A stretch of 64,000 nucleotides of DNA, from contig BCKT01000006.1 in assembly GCA_003116875.1 (NCBI GenBank), positions 1,054,001 to 1,118,000 on the forward strand, read 5' to 3'. The position numbers and the translations under genes are program-made. Source of the stretch: Takashimella koratensis (Eukaryota; Basidiomycota; Tremellomycetes; Trichosporonales; Tetragoniomycetaceae). Below the pieces are notes generated by a model. The model did not search any database. It worked only from the letters and a program-made list of their open reading frames with translations, and was not told the origin of the DNA. Below are positions 1 through 11,503 of the stretch, in pieces (the first letter of the stretch is position 1; every line of letters begins with the position of its first letter).

Positions 1-3000
1 AACAATTGGCCAATGATCAACTCGGCTGGACAGTTCTCTGCGTCCGGACAGGCCTATCTTTCGGCTATCAGCGCGTACCACTAGGTTCTCGATTGATTTG
101 GCCAGTCGGCGACAGCTCCAACGACTCTCACGCCCCTCCCACGCCCTGTCGCTCATCCCTTACCTATTCCGGCTCCTCGCCGCCTTCTCTACTCGACCAT
201 GCCCCCGATTTGACTTGGCGCTCGACCACATACTCGACGCCGGACGAACATTACATACCACTGATACCCCCTTTGACTCGTCATGTTGTTCCCCTTGATA
301 CCCCATCGTATACCCTGATGCACCTTATAGTTACTCACTGTGCGCGAGAGTGGTGTTGGCTCTGCGACCTGAGACACGTGCTCGTTAACGTCAGTTGGTC
401 AGTGATTCGACTCGCCTCATCGTTCAGAGATGGAAGGTGTGTCTTGACCAAGTCGTCGTTGTTAACCTTCTCTCTTTCATCCATTCACTTTCCACTGACC
501 AAAACGTGCGTGTCTGCTGAAAGACAGCCAACAGCTCGGACTGATTAGCCCTAAGTGCGTCACGGTGCCCAAGATAGCTCGTCACCGAGCGCAACAGACC
601 AACCCAGCGACACCCTCCGGGGCCACAGTCGCTGTGAACTCCTCCATCGATCATTGTAGCTCTCCAGCAACAGGCAGCACAGACCGAATGTGCGTTTGAT
701 CGACTGTCGTACGTCCGCTGGACCCAACGCGCCAGCTTTGAAAATGGCCGCGGCGAGCGAGCGAGTGGCGAGCGGCAAGCTGGGACTGAGCAAGGCGAAG
801 ACCGCGATTGTTGAACTACCCGCAGCGAAGAAGGACCCGCACCAAGACCAAGCCGAAGAACCCCGGGCGACCGAAGACCGGCTCCAAGACGGCCCCAAAC
901 AACCCCTGGCATCATCATCAAAGAAATCTCCTAGGCATGCGAGAAAGCCTCGTAACGAACTCCTCGGTGGGGGAAACATTCGACCCCTGACTCCGTACCA
1001 GCTGGAGTGTTTGAAGAAGCGAAAGTGACAGCCTTGATATCTACCCCGTGTATACTATCCGTCCCTCTTCAATGACCGCCTCAACATTCACCCCGAGCGC
1101 ACTATTCGTCACAACTATCTACTCATCGGTGTCACCAAATCTCCGCTCGTCCTCTATGTACTGCAAACGTCTGAGTGCAAGATGAGATCCCGGGCTTCGC
1201 TGGTGTTCTTGTCTGCCGCTGAGAGATTCAACGCTAGCGGTCTGATGCCACGCCTCACCTGTCTGTTGCCAAGCCGATCCTACCTTGGCCGTCTTGGCGG
1301 CAGGAGCAGGGCTTTGGTCGAGGCTCTCCTATCCAGGAGCACCTTTTGTTGCCGAGAGCTTGGGAGCCCACCATTGCAAACAAAGATCTCCGCGGCGCCT
1401 GATGAAATTTAGCCAAGATCCGTCGGGAACGTATCCATGTGGCCGAGAAATCCAGGACACGGGTTGGCAGTCGCTTCCAACGACGCCTCTTTAACTGCGC
1501 CATGTTTTCCTCGCCTCTTTACGTCAAATGAGAGGGTAGAGACGTGGGCTGGACTTTGTATGTTGACGAGAAATCACTAATTTCCAATGAACCAATCCTT
1601 GACTGAACAACGAGAGTGCCCATACTACACAGTCATGTGATTGGAAACCGGAGTCAGAAACGTGTATTGAACGAGTTCGGAGTAAAGTGCGGACCCATAT
1701 GGTCGTTGTGCAGACACCTCGGCCCAGTCCCTTCGAACTTCCACCCTAGGTTAACGATCTGCGATTGCATTTATCGACAAACGTTTTGACCATATACCGA
1801 ATGCCCGTTCAATTGGACCATTGGGGCGTGTGGGAGTCAGGATCCAAATAGGAACCGCTAAAGGGTATACTTATGCTGACAGTCCCTAGAAGGGGGAGGA
1901 ATTACAGTTTCAGCTCCGGCCACCGGTCGCCCATGGCCAGGCGGGTTAGATGAGCGGTGGACGTTGTCCGAATCAGGGGTGAAAGCGATCCTCCGCCCTT
2001 AGATTTTCAACGCGGTGACAGACGGGACCTACACCCGCTTCTGCCGCGGTTTCGGTATACCATCTTTCGTCCGAAAACTAAGGATGTACGGAGAAATAAA
2101 GATCAGAAAAGTAAGGGAAGCTACAGTATGTCCTGTCTCTGTGTCAAGCCGCCGCCCGCCAAGCGACGAGGTACAGATCGTTATGAGAGGACAGATTCTC
2201 ACGAGACCGCCTCTTTACAGCATTCGCGGGAGCGGATTCCAGCTTTCGATGAGTTACTCGAGGCGAGCATCGAGTGACTCGCCGTTCAGCAAACGATGCG
2301 CTCAACTTGCCTGTTCGAGCGGACCGTCGCTCAGAGACCACTCTCAATGCCGTATTGTCCTCGAATAAAGAACCTGTTCTCCAACCGTCGGCAGACCTCC
2401 CGCAGTCAAAGAATCAGATCGCCATCCTCCACGCCACCATTCTATCTCCAGGTCCACGCCTCTCTGCACAGTTTTCCAGCCCTCTGAACAACATTCCGTA
2501 TGTCTGAATTGCACGTGCAGACAGGTCCAGGCTCGCGATTCAACTGTCTATTCAGAGTGCCTGCGTCTGTGGACCTGTAACTCGGGCACGGCGGTCAGAG
2601 GCGTTCCGGTGCATCGGTAACGACTTGGTCTTCCCGTCAAAGACTGCGGTACCCAACCCGTCTCACAAATCCGTCGGGCACGTCTAGGGACGCTGACAAT
2701 CGTCGTCAGCGGAGACAGGGAGAAGTGTTCATGGCGTTCGCGGCGCCATCCACTGAGTCATCTATGCGCAACTGATGAGATGCCAGCAGCGCGTTTTTCG
2801 GGTCTCGTATGGTTTCTCGAATGCCCGCCTCGCGTGACCCTGAGAAAGAGGCAGACGACGAAGCCCGTGACCTAAATCCAGGACGAACTTGACCCCCTTT
2901 TCTGACGTCTTGTGGCGTAATCTAATCCCCACCCCCACTCTAATCGAGTATACCAAGGCGTCCACGTCGCTCTCTACCTTTGCGGTGGACAATGTTGACT

Positions 3001-3599
3001 ACGGAGAACAGGCGGGTACGTTCCGATGGGAAAGAGGCACAATATGGCGTTCACATACATACATTCCCGGGATCACAAAGGACAGATTGGTCTTGTGCCT
3101 ATCGGGTAGACCTTCGGGGTGGGCTTGATCAAAGACAAAAAAAGAAAAGGAAGGAACAGAAAAAGAAAAAAAAGAGGCTGGAAAGGTGGGCGGTGCTGCG
3201 CCCGCGACCTGTAAACTCACGAAAAGGTCCGAATGAACACGAGACTACAGATCCGTTGAGCGCAGCCGAACAACTCTGTTGTACAGTGAAGAAGTACCTT
3301 GTGCTGGTTCTTTTGTTGTCCACTGCCACTGACGCGTCGCAAGGTGGCATCATGTTAGCAACAGCGACGAGGGGCGACTGTCTTTCTGCAAACCATGCTC
3401 CAACTCCCCCACTCAGATAGCAAAATCATGGTCGGAGGCGTCCGGGGTTCTTTTATTCTTTTTTCCCCTTTGCCTTCTTTTTTCTCCTGGGTTTTCGGGA
3501 CCAAACGGCTAAACGAAGTTAGGCAGGGAAACGCGGCGCGACGCTGCCACCGAGTCTCGGGTGGCCCGATTCGCGTGTCCTGCGGTCGAAACGGCCAAA

Positions 3600-3615
3600 C
3601 CCCCCCCCCCCCCCC
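3600..3615. repeat. Poly-C homopolymer (16 nt)
   Basis: An uninterrupted run of 16 C lies in the gene-poor region and is followed by a GCCGCGGG segment. Homopolymers of this length are prone to sequencing error, so the true length may differ. Confidence 0.85.
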
Positions 3616-5328
3616 GCCGCGGGTCGTCTGAAAAAAATCAATCGCGTCGTTTTCAAATCCCCTTTTCTTTTTCTTTTTTTCTTATTGAGTTTTAACCTGC
3701 GGAGGCGGCGGTAAATCCTTCAGGGTTGGATTCAGTACGCTACGCCCAACGCCAGGCGGAATCCGATACTCGATTTACAAAAGGTCAGGGGCAAGGTTAA
3801 AACAGGTCAGGCGCTATACAAGTGGTCGGAGTGAAGGCCGCTGGGGTGGGACGGGGGCTTCTCCGGTAGCCGCGGCCAAGAGCTCAAGAGTCAGGGGGAG
3901 GGGAAGCCGTATTAAGGGCGACGGTAGGGTCTTTCAAAAGGAGGCAGACACAAAAGAAAATAAATAAAAAAAGAGTCAACCAAAAATCTCCAAAGCCAAA
4001 ATCTCAAAAGCCATGGAAATCGAATCCTGCGTAACCAACTGACAGGGCATGTCACACGCGCCTCGGTTTCGCTGACACCTAGAACCTCCGGTTGGCCTTT
4101 GTGGGGTGGATCATGCTGTCACTCTAGTCTGTGCTCCTATTCTCCCGCTTCGCATGCCACTGACGATCGGCGTCACGGTGTCTCTCCTCTGACGCCCCGC
4201 GCTTGCCTCTACCCCCTCTGTTTCTCCTCCTTCCTACCCCTTGCCTGGGCTCGACTTACCCTTTGTAGGCGGCCCACCCGCTACACCACCGCTACGTCCA
4301 CCTACCGGCCGTTGGAATATCCTATCCATTCGAGACGCTTGCTATCAGCCCCACTCTCTCTCTCTCTCTTCCTTTCTCAATCCTCATCCCATGACTTAGC
4401 ATCCCTCTTTCTCATCCTTTCTCTCTCTCTCTGTCTGTCTCTCTTTCACATTCCATCCACTCTTGCATACACGATATCGCGTGCCCGGGGATCGTAGCGT
4501 GCTTTCTCTGGCCTCGTTTTTATTATTATCCACGTTCAACTCGTTTTATCCTACCTCGTTTTATTTCCTTCCGAGCCCCGTGTCTCGCCAGGAAAAGCGC
4601 TATACCGTCTCGGTCAACCTCTTTCTCTCACTCGCTCATTCGCCTCGATTCGTCAGGGTTGCGCGCGGTACACGTTAGGTCTCAGCGGGTGGTGAGACTA
4701 CGATAAACTCCCAGGATCTCTCGCACAGACCGCCGTTGGTGAGAAATCGAGGTACCGCCTTCATAATCAAGGGCGAAGGGAAGCAAAATCACTGGTTTCG
4801 TTCGGCAGAGACGTGAACGGGTTTTACTTTTGTAGTGTAGTACGCACCTATTATCTGTAGGAAATCTCTCCCGTTCCCGCTTTCCTAGTCGCTGCGGTCG
4901 TGCTCAACCTAAGATCCCGACGACAGAGGCAAGCCGTTACAGTTTCCGCGTCGTATCTGCTCGTTCTAGCGGCAACGCTACGGCGCGTCTACCTTTGTGA
5001 TCGATCGACCTCGGTTGTCGCTGTCACGCTTGTAAGTGGTTTTCTGCGTCTCGGGATGAGGTCCATGCTGTTGTTCCCCAATATATCCTCTTCCATCACA
5101 CACGAGCGCATTTTTGATTGACCAAAAGCAGCAAGGACTCTCGAACGGACCGCCTTTCCCTCGGTCACTTGGCTCTCGTTTTGCCCCGTCTCTCCGGTTT
5201 CTCCCTTCATTGAGCACGAGCATTCTCCCACGTCGATTGCATTCACGACTTGCACCAATCCTTGACGACTGTCATACGCATCAAGAATACTCTGTCTCAT
5301 CGTACTATTTCGACGAAAACCCCTTCGC

Positions 5329-5383
5329 GTGAGTTGATGACTGCGCTTTTACCGTTTCAAGCAAGCTGACAATCACTGCCTAG
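5329..5383 (+). other. Probable 5'-UTR intron of the CENP-B-like gene
   Basis: A GTGAGT donor, a GCTGAC branch site at about 5364 and a CCTAG acceptor fit the intron grammar of the other genes in the window. Splicing would join a pyrimidine-rich leader to the segment just before the ATG at 5424. The spliced upstream frame meets a stop before that ATG, so I read this as a leader intron and not as part of the coding sequence. Confidence 0.5.
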
Positions 5384-5423
5384 TCCCATCATCATTTGAT
5401 CTCGCATTGATTCTCTACTCGAC

Positions 5424-7718
5424 ATGTCTGATAGCAACTTGTCGGCTTACGTTGCCGACGACACGTTCTCTCGCCCGTCGACCCCGTCGAAAGCCTACCT
5501 CTCTGCCCATCCTACCCCAACTCTCGAATCGCAACCACAAAGCGATAGTCAACCACTCTCGCAAGATATCCCTGCGATCGGCTTGACCAACGTTTCTGTA
5601 CCTTACGATACTCAAGCGTGGAACGACGAGTTTCTCGCCAACATGGGCCCAGTGATGCTTGAGATGCAGCCTACGCCTCCGATGGCGCCCGTTTCGGCCG
5701 ACGGCATGGGGGCCACTCCGGGGATGACTAGTGGTCTTGGGGGGATCCCGCTCGACTCGCCGTTCGATTACACCAGTGGTTCCGGGCTGGACCTGGGGAT
5801 GACTGGGAATGGTGCCATGTTCAACTATGCTGTGCCCCCACAGTTCTCCGGTGATAACAACGGTCTCACGATGCAGTCGCAGTACCTCGTCCCGACCGCT
5901 CAGCCCTTGTACCACCCTTACGGCAACGGCGTCGCTGGATTCCAGCCTCAACCTGCACTCACCGTCAGTGGATCTGTACCCAACAGCCAAGGCGGATCGC
6001 CCTCGACATCATCAAGCAATTCGCTCGAGCGATCAGGCAGCTTTTCTGAATCGTTGCGGCAAGCCCGCCCGAAACGCAAGTTGACGACCGAGGACAAACG
6101 AACCATTTGCGAGAAGTACAACGCCGCACAGGGCCGGTTGCGTCAAGAGGACCTTGCGCAGGACTATGGGGTCGATCGATCGACCATCTCCAAGATCCTC
6201 GCACAAGAAGCCCGGTGGACGAAGAGCGCCGATGACAACGACGAATCTGGCGCAGCGTTACCCTCTCCGGCCAAGTTGATCCGTTCGGAGAAGCTTCGAT
6301 TCCCGCAGATTGAAGACAGGATGCACCAGTACTTTGACAGCCTGATCATGCACGGTTCCGAGGTCCGTGACCAGGACGCGCGCGAGCAGGCCAAGCTCTT
6401 CTCCAAGGAGTACGGGCTCGACCAATTCAAATGTTCGACGAAATGGTGGGAATCGTTCAAGACTCGTCGATTGAAGAATGGACGAGCGTTGCCGATCTCT
6501 GGGTTCAAGTATGGACATTACGACTTGTCCCACATGTCGCCTGCGGCGGCGGCACTTTCGAGGTCACAGTCTGTTCGATCGGATATCTCTAGCCTTGCGA
6601 TGGAACCGATCAACCTCCCCACGTCGGTGGCGATCACCCCGAGCATGTCAATGGGTAACCTGTCGCAGACCCTCACGCCAACTAGACAGCGATCTCAGTC
6701 ATCCCCTCAGGTTCCTTGGGATCAGCACCCTCAACTGCAACACCCACACCCGCCTCAGCACCCTCAACCGATGCAGCTCTCCCCTGCGCTCTCGCCCTCG
6801 TTCGGTAAAGCACCTCGTACCATCTTCACCTCGGTCCCGCTCGGTAGGCAAAAGTCTTACAACGGGTCAAGCACGACCCCGACACGCCCGTCGACCCTCA
6901 GCCGTACTTATTCTGTCCAAGGGAGCTCCAGGCCGTCGCCCCACAAGGGTCTCGGCGCGTCCGCATTCGGCCTCAGTCAACCACTTACCAACTCGCCACT
7001 CTCGACCCCGCTCATGACCGCGCGATCGGGGGACAAGACGCTCACCACGACGACACCGACGGCGGCGAACCCCACAGGTCCGGTAACTACTCCAGCCGAC
7101 GCGCCTACCATGCCTATGGTCCCGCAGACCAGTGCACAGATGCAGCAAGCCCTCCAGCAGCCCCACCCGCACCCGCAGCACTTGCAGCAATCATTCATCG
7201 ACCCCCAGCGGGGTTACTCGACCATTTCGCCCAACATGTCCGAGTCGGGCGAATCAACTGCCACCGTCTCGTTCGGCCTCCCACCGATGACTCCGATCAC
7301 ACCGGCGTCGGCCCACGGGTCCGCCACGTTCCCCAACACCGACTATGGCGATATGATGCAGCACAATGAGTTTCAGACCCAGGCAACCGCGGTCCCTCAG
7401 CAGGTTGCCTACGCCCAGGGCCAGCTGCAACCTCCTTCGTCGCAGCCGATCCAGCACTCGGTCTCTCAACCACTCATGGGCCAAACCCACGCCGCACACC
7501 TCACTAGTTACCCACTCCACGCGACCGGCAGCGACCACGCCCTCGCCGCACCGTTTGTCAACCTCCGGCTCGACGCCCAACCACCTGTCGGCCAACATTA
7601 CGTCGTCTCCCCTCACCAGCTGGCGGCACAGGGCAAGCCAATCTACCCGATGTACACTCCTGTCGACCAGGCTTACTACCAGCCTCAGCCAGAGCCCCAG
7701 ACAACCTGGTTCTACTGA
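5424..7718 (+). CDS. CENP-B/Abp1-like DNA-binding protein without transposase domain
   Basis: The protein of 764 aa is read as one uninterrupted frame from the ATG at 5424. After about 210 residues of low-complexity S/T/P/G sequence comes a Psq/CENP-B type helix-turn-helix at about residues 215-265, with K-L-T-T-E-D-K-R, then D-Y-G-V-D-R-S-T-I-S-K-I-L. A second Tc5/CENP-B type DNA-binding domain follows at about 280-350, ending K-W-W-E-S-F-K-T-R-R-L-K. This paired arrangement is that of CENP-B, fission yeast Abp1/Cbh proteins and pogo/Tc5 transposases. No DDE catalytic domain follows: the C-terminal ~400 residues are rich in Q, P, H, S and T and probably disordered. I infer a domesticated transposase-derived chromatin or transcription factor. 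Lack of coding introns is unusual here. The gene before it is unclear; C1D follows on the same strand. Confidence 0.85.
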   Translation: MSDSNLSAYVADDTFSRPSTPSKAYLSAHPTPTLESQPQSDSQPLSQDIPAIGLTNVSVPYDTQAWNDEFLANMGPVMLEMQPTPPMAPVSADGMGATPGMTSGLGGIPLDSPFDYTSGSGLDLGMTGNGAMFNYAVPPQFSGDNNGLTMQSQYLVPTAQPLYHPYGNGVAGFQPQPALTVSGSVPNSQGGSPSTSSSNSLERSGSFSESLRQARPKRKLTTEDKRTICEKYNAAQGRLRQEDLAQDYGVDRSTISKILAQEARWTKSADDNDESGAALPSPAKLIRSEKLRFPQIEDRMHQYFDSLIMHGSEVRDQDAREQAKLFSKEYGLDQFKCSTKWWESFKTRRLKNGRALPISGFKYGHYDLSHMSPAAAALSRSQSVRSDISSLAMEPINLPTSVAITPSMSMGNLSQTLTPTRQRSQSSPQVPWDQHPQLQHPHPPQHPQPMQLSPALSPSFGKAPRTIFTSVPLGRQKSYNGSSTTPTRPSTLSRTYSVQGSSRPSPHKGLGASAFGLSQPLTNSPLSTPLMTARSGDKTLTTTTPTAANPTGPVTTPADAPTMPMVPQTSAQMQQALQQPHPHPQHLQQSFIDPQRGYSTISPNMSESGESTATVSFGLPPMTPITPASAHGSATFPNTDYGDMMQHNEFQTQATAVPQQVAYAQGQLQPPSSQPIQHSVSQPLMGQTHAAHLTSYPLHATGSDHALAAPFVNLRLDAQPPVGQHYVVSPHQLAAQGKPIYPMYTPVDQAYYQPQPEPQTTWFY

Positions 7719-8315
7719 TTCACCCACTCCAAAAACGACGTTCTCATGAATTCGTCTCGTCACGTCATACACGTCTCTCGCACAACTGCATCGAACCCTT
7801 GGCATTCGGCATCGGTGTCTCTCCTCTTCACGATCTCATTGTTTCCTCTTGACGGTCACGATGTCTTCATGGTGCTTCATTTTTTATACTACTATCTTGT
7901 CTCAACATCTTTTCTCGGCATTACGCTTTACGAAGTTGTCGATATAGACGTCATCCACACCGAGAGGGATTGATTCTCACTCGGTGCTTGTTTCCTCCTC
8001 TTTTTTCTCCGATCCTTTCTCCTTCTCGGCTCTGTTCTCAACTTGTCTTGACTGCCTACTCGCCTCGAATCTAGTAACGATATAAAACCGAACTACATAC
8101 GTAGCCTACTCCTCAGGTCAAGGTGGTTGTTCACGTCGCCACTTGAATCCTGCCCATGTATCTGTATCTTCGCCACTGGCAATTGCTACCGTGCATAAAA
8201 TCATCCGGACAATTTTACTTTGCGCTACAACCCTTTTGCAATCACGTGGTGTTTCCAGAAATCTTTTGACCTCGACTTTGTCTACCAGCTACATCCCTCG
8301 CAAGCACGCATCAAC
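7719..8315. other. 3' region of CENP-B-like gene and C1D promoter
   Basis: This segment contains no gene. It is pyrimidine-rich near 7980-8060 and carries a TCACGTGG box at 8242-8249, about 70 nt before the C1D start. Confidence 0.6.
8242..8249. promoter_or_regulatory. TCACGTGG E-box near C1D start
   Basis: A CACGTG core lies 68-75 nt upstream of the C1D ATG. CACGTG is the site of Cbf1/Pho4/Myc-type bHLH proteins in other fungi. Similar boxes occur in other promoters of the window. Function is inferred from position only. Confidence 0.45.
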
Positions 8316-9121
8316 ATGGACGACGACGACCCTTCCCAGACGCTGGCACAGTTGAAGACATCCCTCGGCTCACTGGAAACGGCTTTGGCACCGCTGTTGA
8401 GTCAACCGCTAGATGAGACTCGGGATGCACTGGCACCGCTCGACCGAGCAAAGTTAGATATCCTATTGGCATACACCATCAACGACCTTGTCTGGAGTGA
8501 GTCTCTGCGATCGTACTCAGCTCCTAGGCTAATCTCCACAGTCTACCTCAAGACTAAAGGCGTAGACCCGGAGACACACGACGTTACCCGAGAACTGGAC
8601 CGTATGAAGTCTTACTATACTAAAGTCTCTGCTGCCGAGGATTCGGGTGTTCGACGTACGACTGTCGACCGAGAAGCGGCGCACCGGTTCGTCTCTGCTG
8701 CTATACCGCGGGCACAGCGGATGCCGCCGGTCGAGAAGAGTGGGAACGGAGGTGGCAAGGGCGAGGAAGCGCCGTCGACGTCAGCAGCGGCGTTGGCAAA
8801 TGCTCAGGCAGAGGAGAGGTATGGCATGGCAGGGAGGTTTAGGCATATCCAGAAGGATGATGGGAGGGAAGTGGACGAGGACGAGGAAGAGGAGGAGGAG
8901 GAAGCGGACGATGCGGTTGTTCAGACAGAAGCTCTGTTGGCGAGCGTCCAGGATGAGTTGGAGGATGAGGACGAGGATGGCGATATGGATGGAGAAGGAG
9001 AGCAGGCAAGCTCAAACGGACTGGACGCCCAGCTCGACCGGCGGAGACGGAAACGGAAACGTGCAGAGGATATCGGTAAGCAGAGATCTAAGAGGCTTCA
9101 GCTGACATCTCTGCAGCTTGA
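8316..9121 (+). CDS. LRP1: Nuclear exosome cofactor C1D/Lrp1 (Rrp47) family
   Basis: This is a Sas10/Utp3/C1D-family protein, known as a partner of the nuclear exosome nuclease Rrp6 in rRNA, snRNA and snoRNA processing. The ATG at 8316 opens an acidic start, followed by the C1D helical domain. Removing a 45-nt intron (8497-8541) restores the diagnostic L-V-W-I-Y-L-K-T-K-G-V-D-P. A second intron of 41 nt (9076-9116, CTGAC branch site) places the stop at 9119-9121. The domain is followed by a long acidic stretch (E/D runs, about residues 180-245) and a basic R-R-R-K-R-K-R tail, a layout typical of RNA-binding C1D proteins. The first intron is a multiple of three with no stop, so retention would insert 15 residues inside the conserved domain in frame. 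The family call is firm. Confidence 0.9.
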
Positions 9122-9644
9122 GTCACGCTCGATCTCGTTGTAACTCGTCAACATGAATTATGTATTTACACAACAGGTATACATGCGAATGAACAGATTT
9201 ATGAAAGCTTATAACGATTTTCCAACGCTTCTTGGATACGATACGACTCAACCCTGTTGGTCGGTTTTGGTGTTACTGAAGCTTGCCTTTTTATCTTTGG
9301 CTCGATGATACTATGGCAACGGGCGAGGGGCGGAACAACGACGAGGTCAGGAAACATGGATTGGTAATGGAAACAACGCTTGTCGAACGAAGGTAACGAG
9401 GGCGAGCAAATACCGCTTGGCGGGAAAGTTGGATCGGGCGAGGACGAAACACAGGCAACATGTATGGACAGAGAACGGAGCGACCGCAGCGATGATCGAT
9501 GAACTTGGTGAATGGCGATGATGTTATATGCAAGTGGACGGTGGAAGGGCCGGAGGAGATAAGTCGTGGGATCCGGAGAGAGAAAAAAGTCCATCGAAAT
9601 GGCGACGTACTCGAGAGACGCCGCTTTTGTTCGGAAAAGATTGC
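9122..9644. other. Convergent intergenic region, no gene seen
   Basis: The stretch lies between the 3' ends of C1D (+) and the unknown protein gene (-). Open frames over it lack support. It probably holds both 3' UTRs. Confidence 0.5.
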
Positions 9645-10531
9645 TTAACTGGCACGCTCGCAGGCGCCGCAGTCCGGGCAAGTCGTCCACATTGACCGCT
9701 GACCCGTCGTCGGGTCCGGGTAGTCGCTAAGTTGGAGACGTGGGATCGACGTGCAGTGGGGGCCGTGCTGGCTACGTGCGCGCTCGACGGCGTTGGCAGT
9801 CGGGGGCAAGGGACCGGCAGCCGCTGGCTGGATGAGGCCACCGGCGAATGCGCCTGCAGACCCTGGAGCGATGCCCGGCTGGCCAGGAGCAGAAAGGGTC
9901 GTGGCGAATGGCTGAGCAGACCATGCCGACGGCTCGCGGTTGGAAAAGTGGTTCGGGTTAGGGTGTGCGACTAGGGACGGGTAGTGTGAAAGGGAGAGAG
10001 GTCGCTGGTGTAAAGCCAGGGCCATGGCAGCCGCGTCGTCGCCATCCGAGTCCATATCTTCCTCTGCACCGGGACCGAAGCCGAACCCGCCGGACCCGCC
10101 CTCGCACGAGTACGAAGGAAGAGATCGAGCGCTGACGGGGGTGGCAGCGGCGAGGTATCCGTTGGACGCGGCACCTATGCTCGAGCCCATCGCATTGGCC
10201 ATGTTGACATCTCCGTTCATCCCCATGTCAACGTCCATGTCGACAGGCATGTCGAGGTCAGCGCCAACGCCCTCAGATCCAGACGAGGCAGAGTGCTCGC
10301 CCATGAAGTCAGGGTCGGCGTGGAGGGGGAAGGTCTGGCGGCGGTCGAGCTGCGGGCTGCGAACGCGGAATTGCTGCGTGGGGTTAGTGGTTGAGGGAGT
10401 GGCGATGGAAGATGGCTCACCTTGACAGCGCCGTCCTCTGGCTCGAGAGAGGTGGCGCGCTTGCGCTTGGGCTTGACGCCCGAAGCGGACGCGAAGGGTT
10501 GGTTGTTGAAGAAGAAGGATGTCTGCGTCAT
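9645..10531 (-). CDS. Unknown protein, 279 aa, Cys-rich C-terminus
   Basis: The frame runs from the ATG at 10531 through 37 codons to a GTGAGC donor. A 47-nt intron (10374-10420, CACTAACC branch site) joins it in phase to a 242-codon exon. The N-terminus has a basic patch (K-P-K-R-K-R), a candidate nuclear localisation signal. The middle is low in complexity, with an M-D/M-N repeat (D-M-D-V-D-M-G-M) and acidic and Ala/Gly/Pro-rich segments. The last ~35 residues look ordered: P-H-C-T-S-I-P-R-L-Q-L-S-D-Y-P-D-P-T-T-G, then W-T-T-C-P-D-C-G-A-C-E. The C-P-D-C pair suggests metal binding, but only four or five cysteines are available. I do not recognise the family. The spliced reading is convincing because the intron fits the local pattern exactly. 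Confidence 0.6.
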
Positions 10532-10851
10532 GGTATCCAGACCAGGAGACAGTAGAGTGGTGGGTGTATGTATGTGGTTCGGGGGTGGGTCGCGTGGGTG
10601 GTGATGCCACGCAGGTTTTTAGGTGGCCGAGGAACGGAGCGAAGAAGGAAGGCTGGACGGCGCTAGGAAAATTGGCGAGGTGGAGGTGATCCGGGGGGTG
10701 GAGGTGGAGGTGGTATGCAGGGGTGGGGTGGGGGTGGGTAGGGGGGGGGAGGGGGAGGGTTAGATGTGGACGATGTGGGTGTGGATGTGAGTGCCGGGTG
10801 GGCGAAGTGGGGTGAGTAGAGCCGGCTCGGTGGGTGGTGGTGTAGAAGGGG

Positions 10852-10855
<4 letters not shown>

Positions 10856-10886
<31 letters not shown>
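10856..10886. repeat. (GT)n microsatellite
   Basis: About 15 uninterrupted GT dinucleotides lie roughly 330 nt upstream of the unknown-protein start at 10531. On that gene's sense strand the repeat reads (CA)n. Confidence 0.9.
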
Positions 10887-10887
<1 letters not shown>

Positions 10888-11444
10888 TATATGAGGAAAT
10901 GAGGAAAGTGCTGGTGGAATGAAAAAAGAAGGAAAGAAAGAGGAAAGAAATCCCTCGCGTCGCCATTTAAACCTCGCCCAGTAAGGGTGGGTCACTGTAC
11001 AGTGAAGCAAGTCTATATGGGGGGATCAATTATCAGTTCACTAGCACTGACTCACCCTTTTACTACGGTCCAGTCCGTTGTCTTGTAAAAAACGTGGCCC
11101 GCATCAAAGGAGGGTTTTCAGGGTACTAGAGGGTAACGGACCCGGCCCCCAGAGGAGCCAAAGGACCTGGAAGGACCCGAAAGGAGTGCATCCCTTCCTT
11201 CTGCCTTTCACCCCTTCTTTCACTTGTTCGGCCGCCGTTCCTTTGTTCCGTCCTCGCGCCGTCTACGACCACACTTTACCCGATCAGGCAGGACCAAGTT
11301 TCCCACGCACGTACGTAAACCCAGGTCCTTAAACTCCCTTGACGACCCACGCACTTCCGGATTTGCGGAACAAAGAGGTGGTCCTCGTCTACGGTCGGGG
11401 TGCATGGAGGAGACCGGCGACTCCGGCCTAGCTAGCCCTTATAA

Positions 11445-11503
11445 CTGCGTCCCCGGCTNCCCCGCCCCCCGCCCCTCCCCCCCGCCCCCCCCGGGACGAC
11501 TAA
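11445..11503. other. C-rich tract containing an ambiguous base (N)
   Basis: The base at 11459 is N. It sits in a run of C and CCCG blocks, a context that often defeats sequencing. Length and content here should be treated as uncertain. Confidence 0.9.

Larger units (their letters stand above)
1..5423. other. Gene-poor region upstream of the CENP-B-like gene
   Basis: No convincing gene is seen. Open frames here are short, mostly lack a good ATG, and resemble no family I know. The only protein-like patch is near 790-1028, where one frame is very basic and contains an AT-hook-like core (N-P-G-R-P-K). A GT-AG interval at about 951-1000, with a CTGAC branch site, would join it to a short tail ending in K-K-R-K and a stop at about 1028. 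I cannot show that it is a gene. The region also has A-rich and T-rich tracts (3136-3175, 3662-3690), a poly-C run and a CT-rich stretch (about 4340-4450) typical of fungal promoters and leaders. It may hold non-coding transcripts or long regulatory DNA. Confidence 0.5.

Noticed and set aside
1..5400. Short open frames in the left region such as 6-548 and 2980-3420
   Set aside because: No recognisable domain or convincing splice partners; the amino-acid composition looks random, and some frames rely on non-ATG starts.
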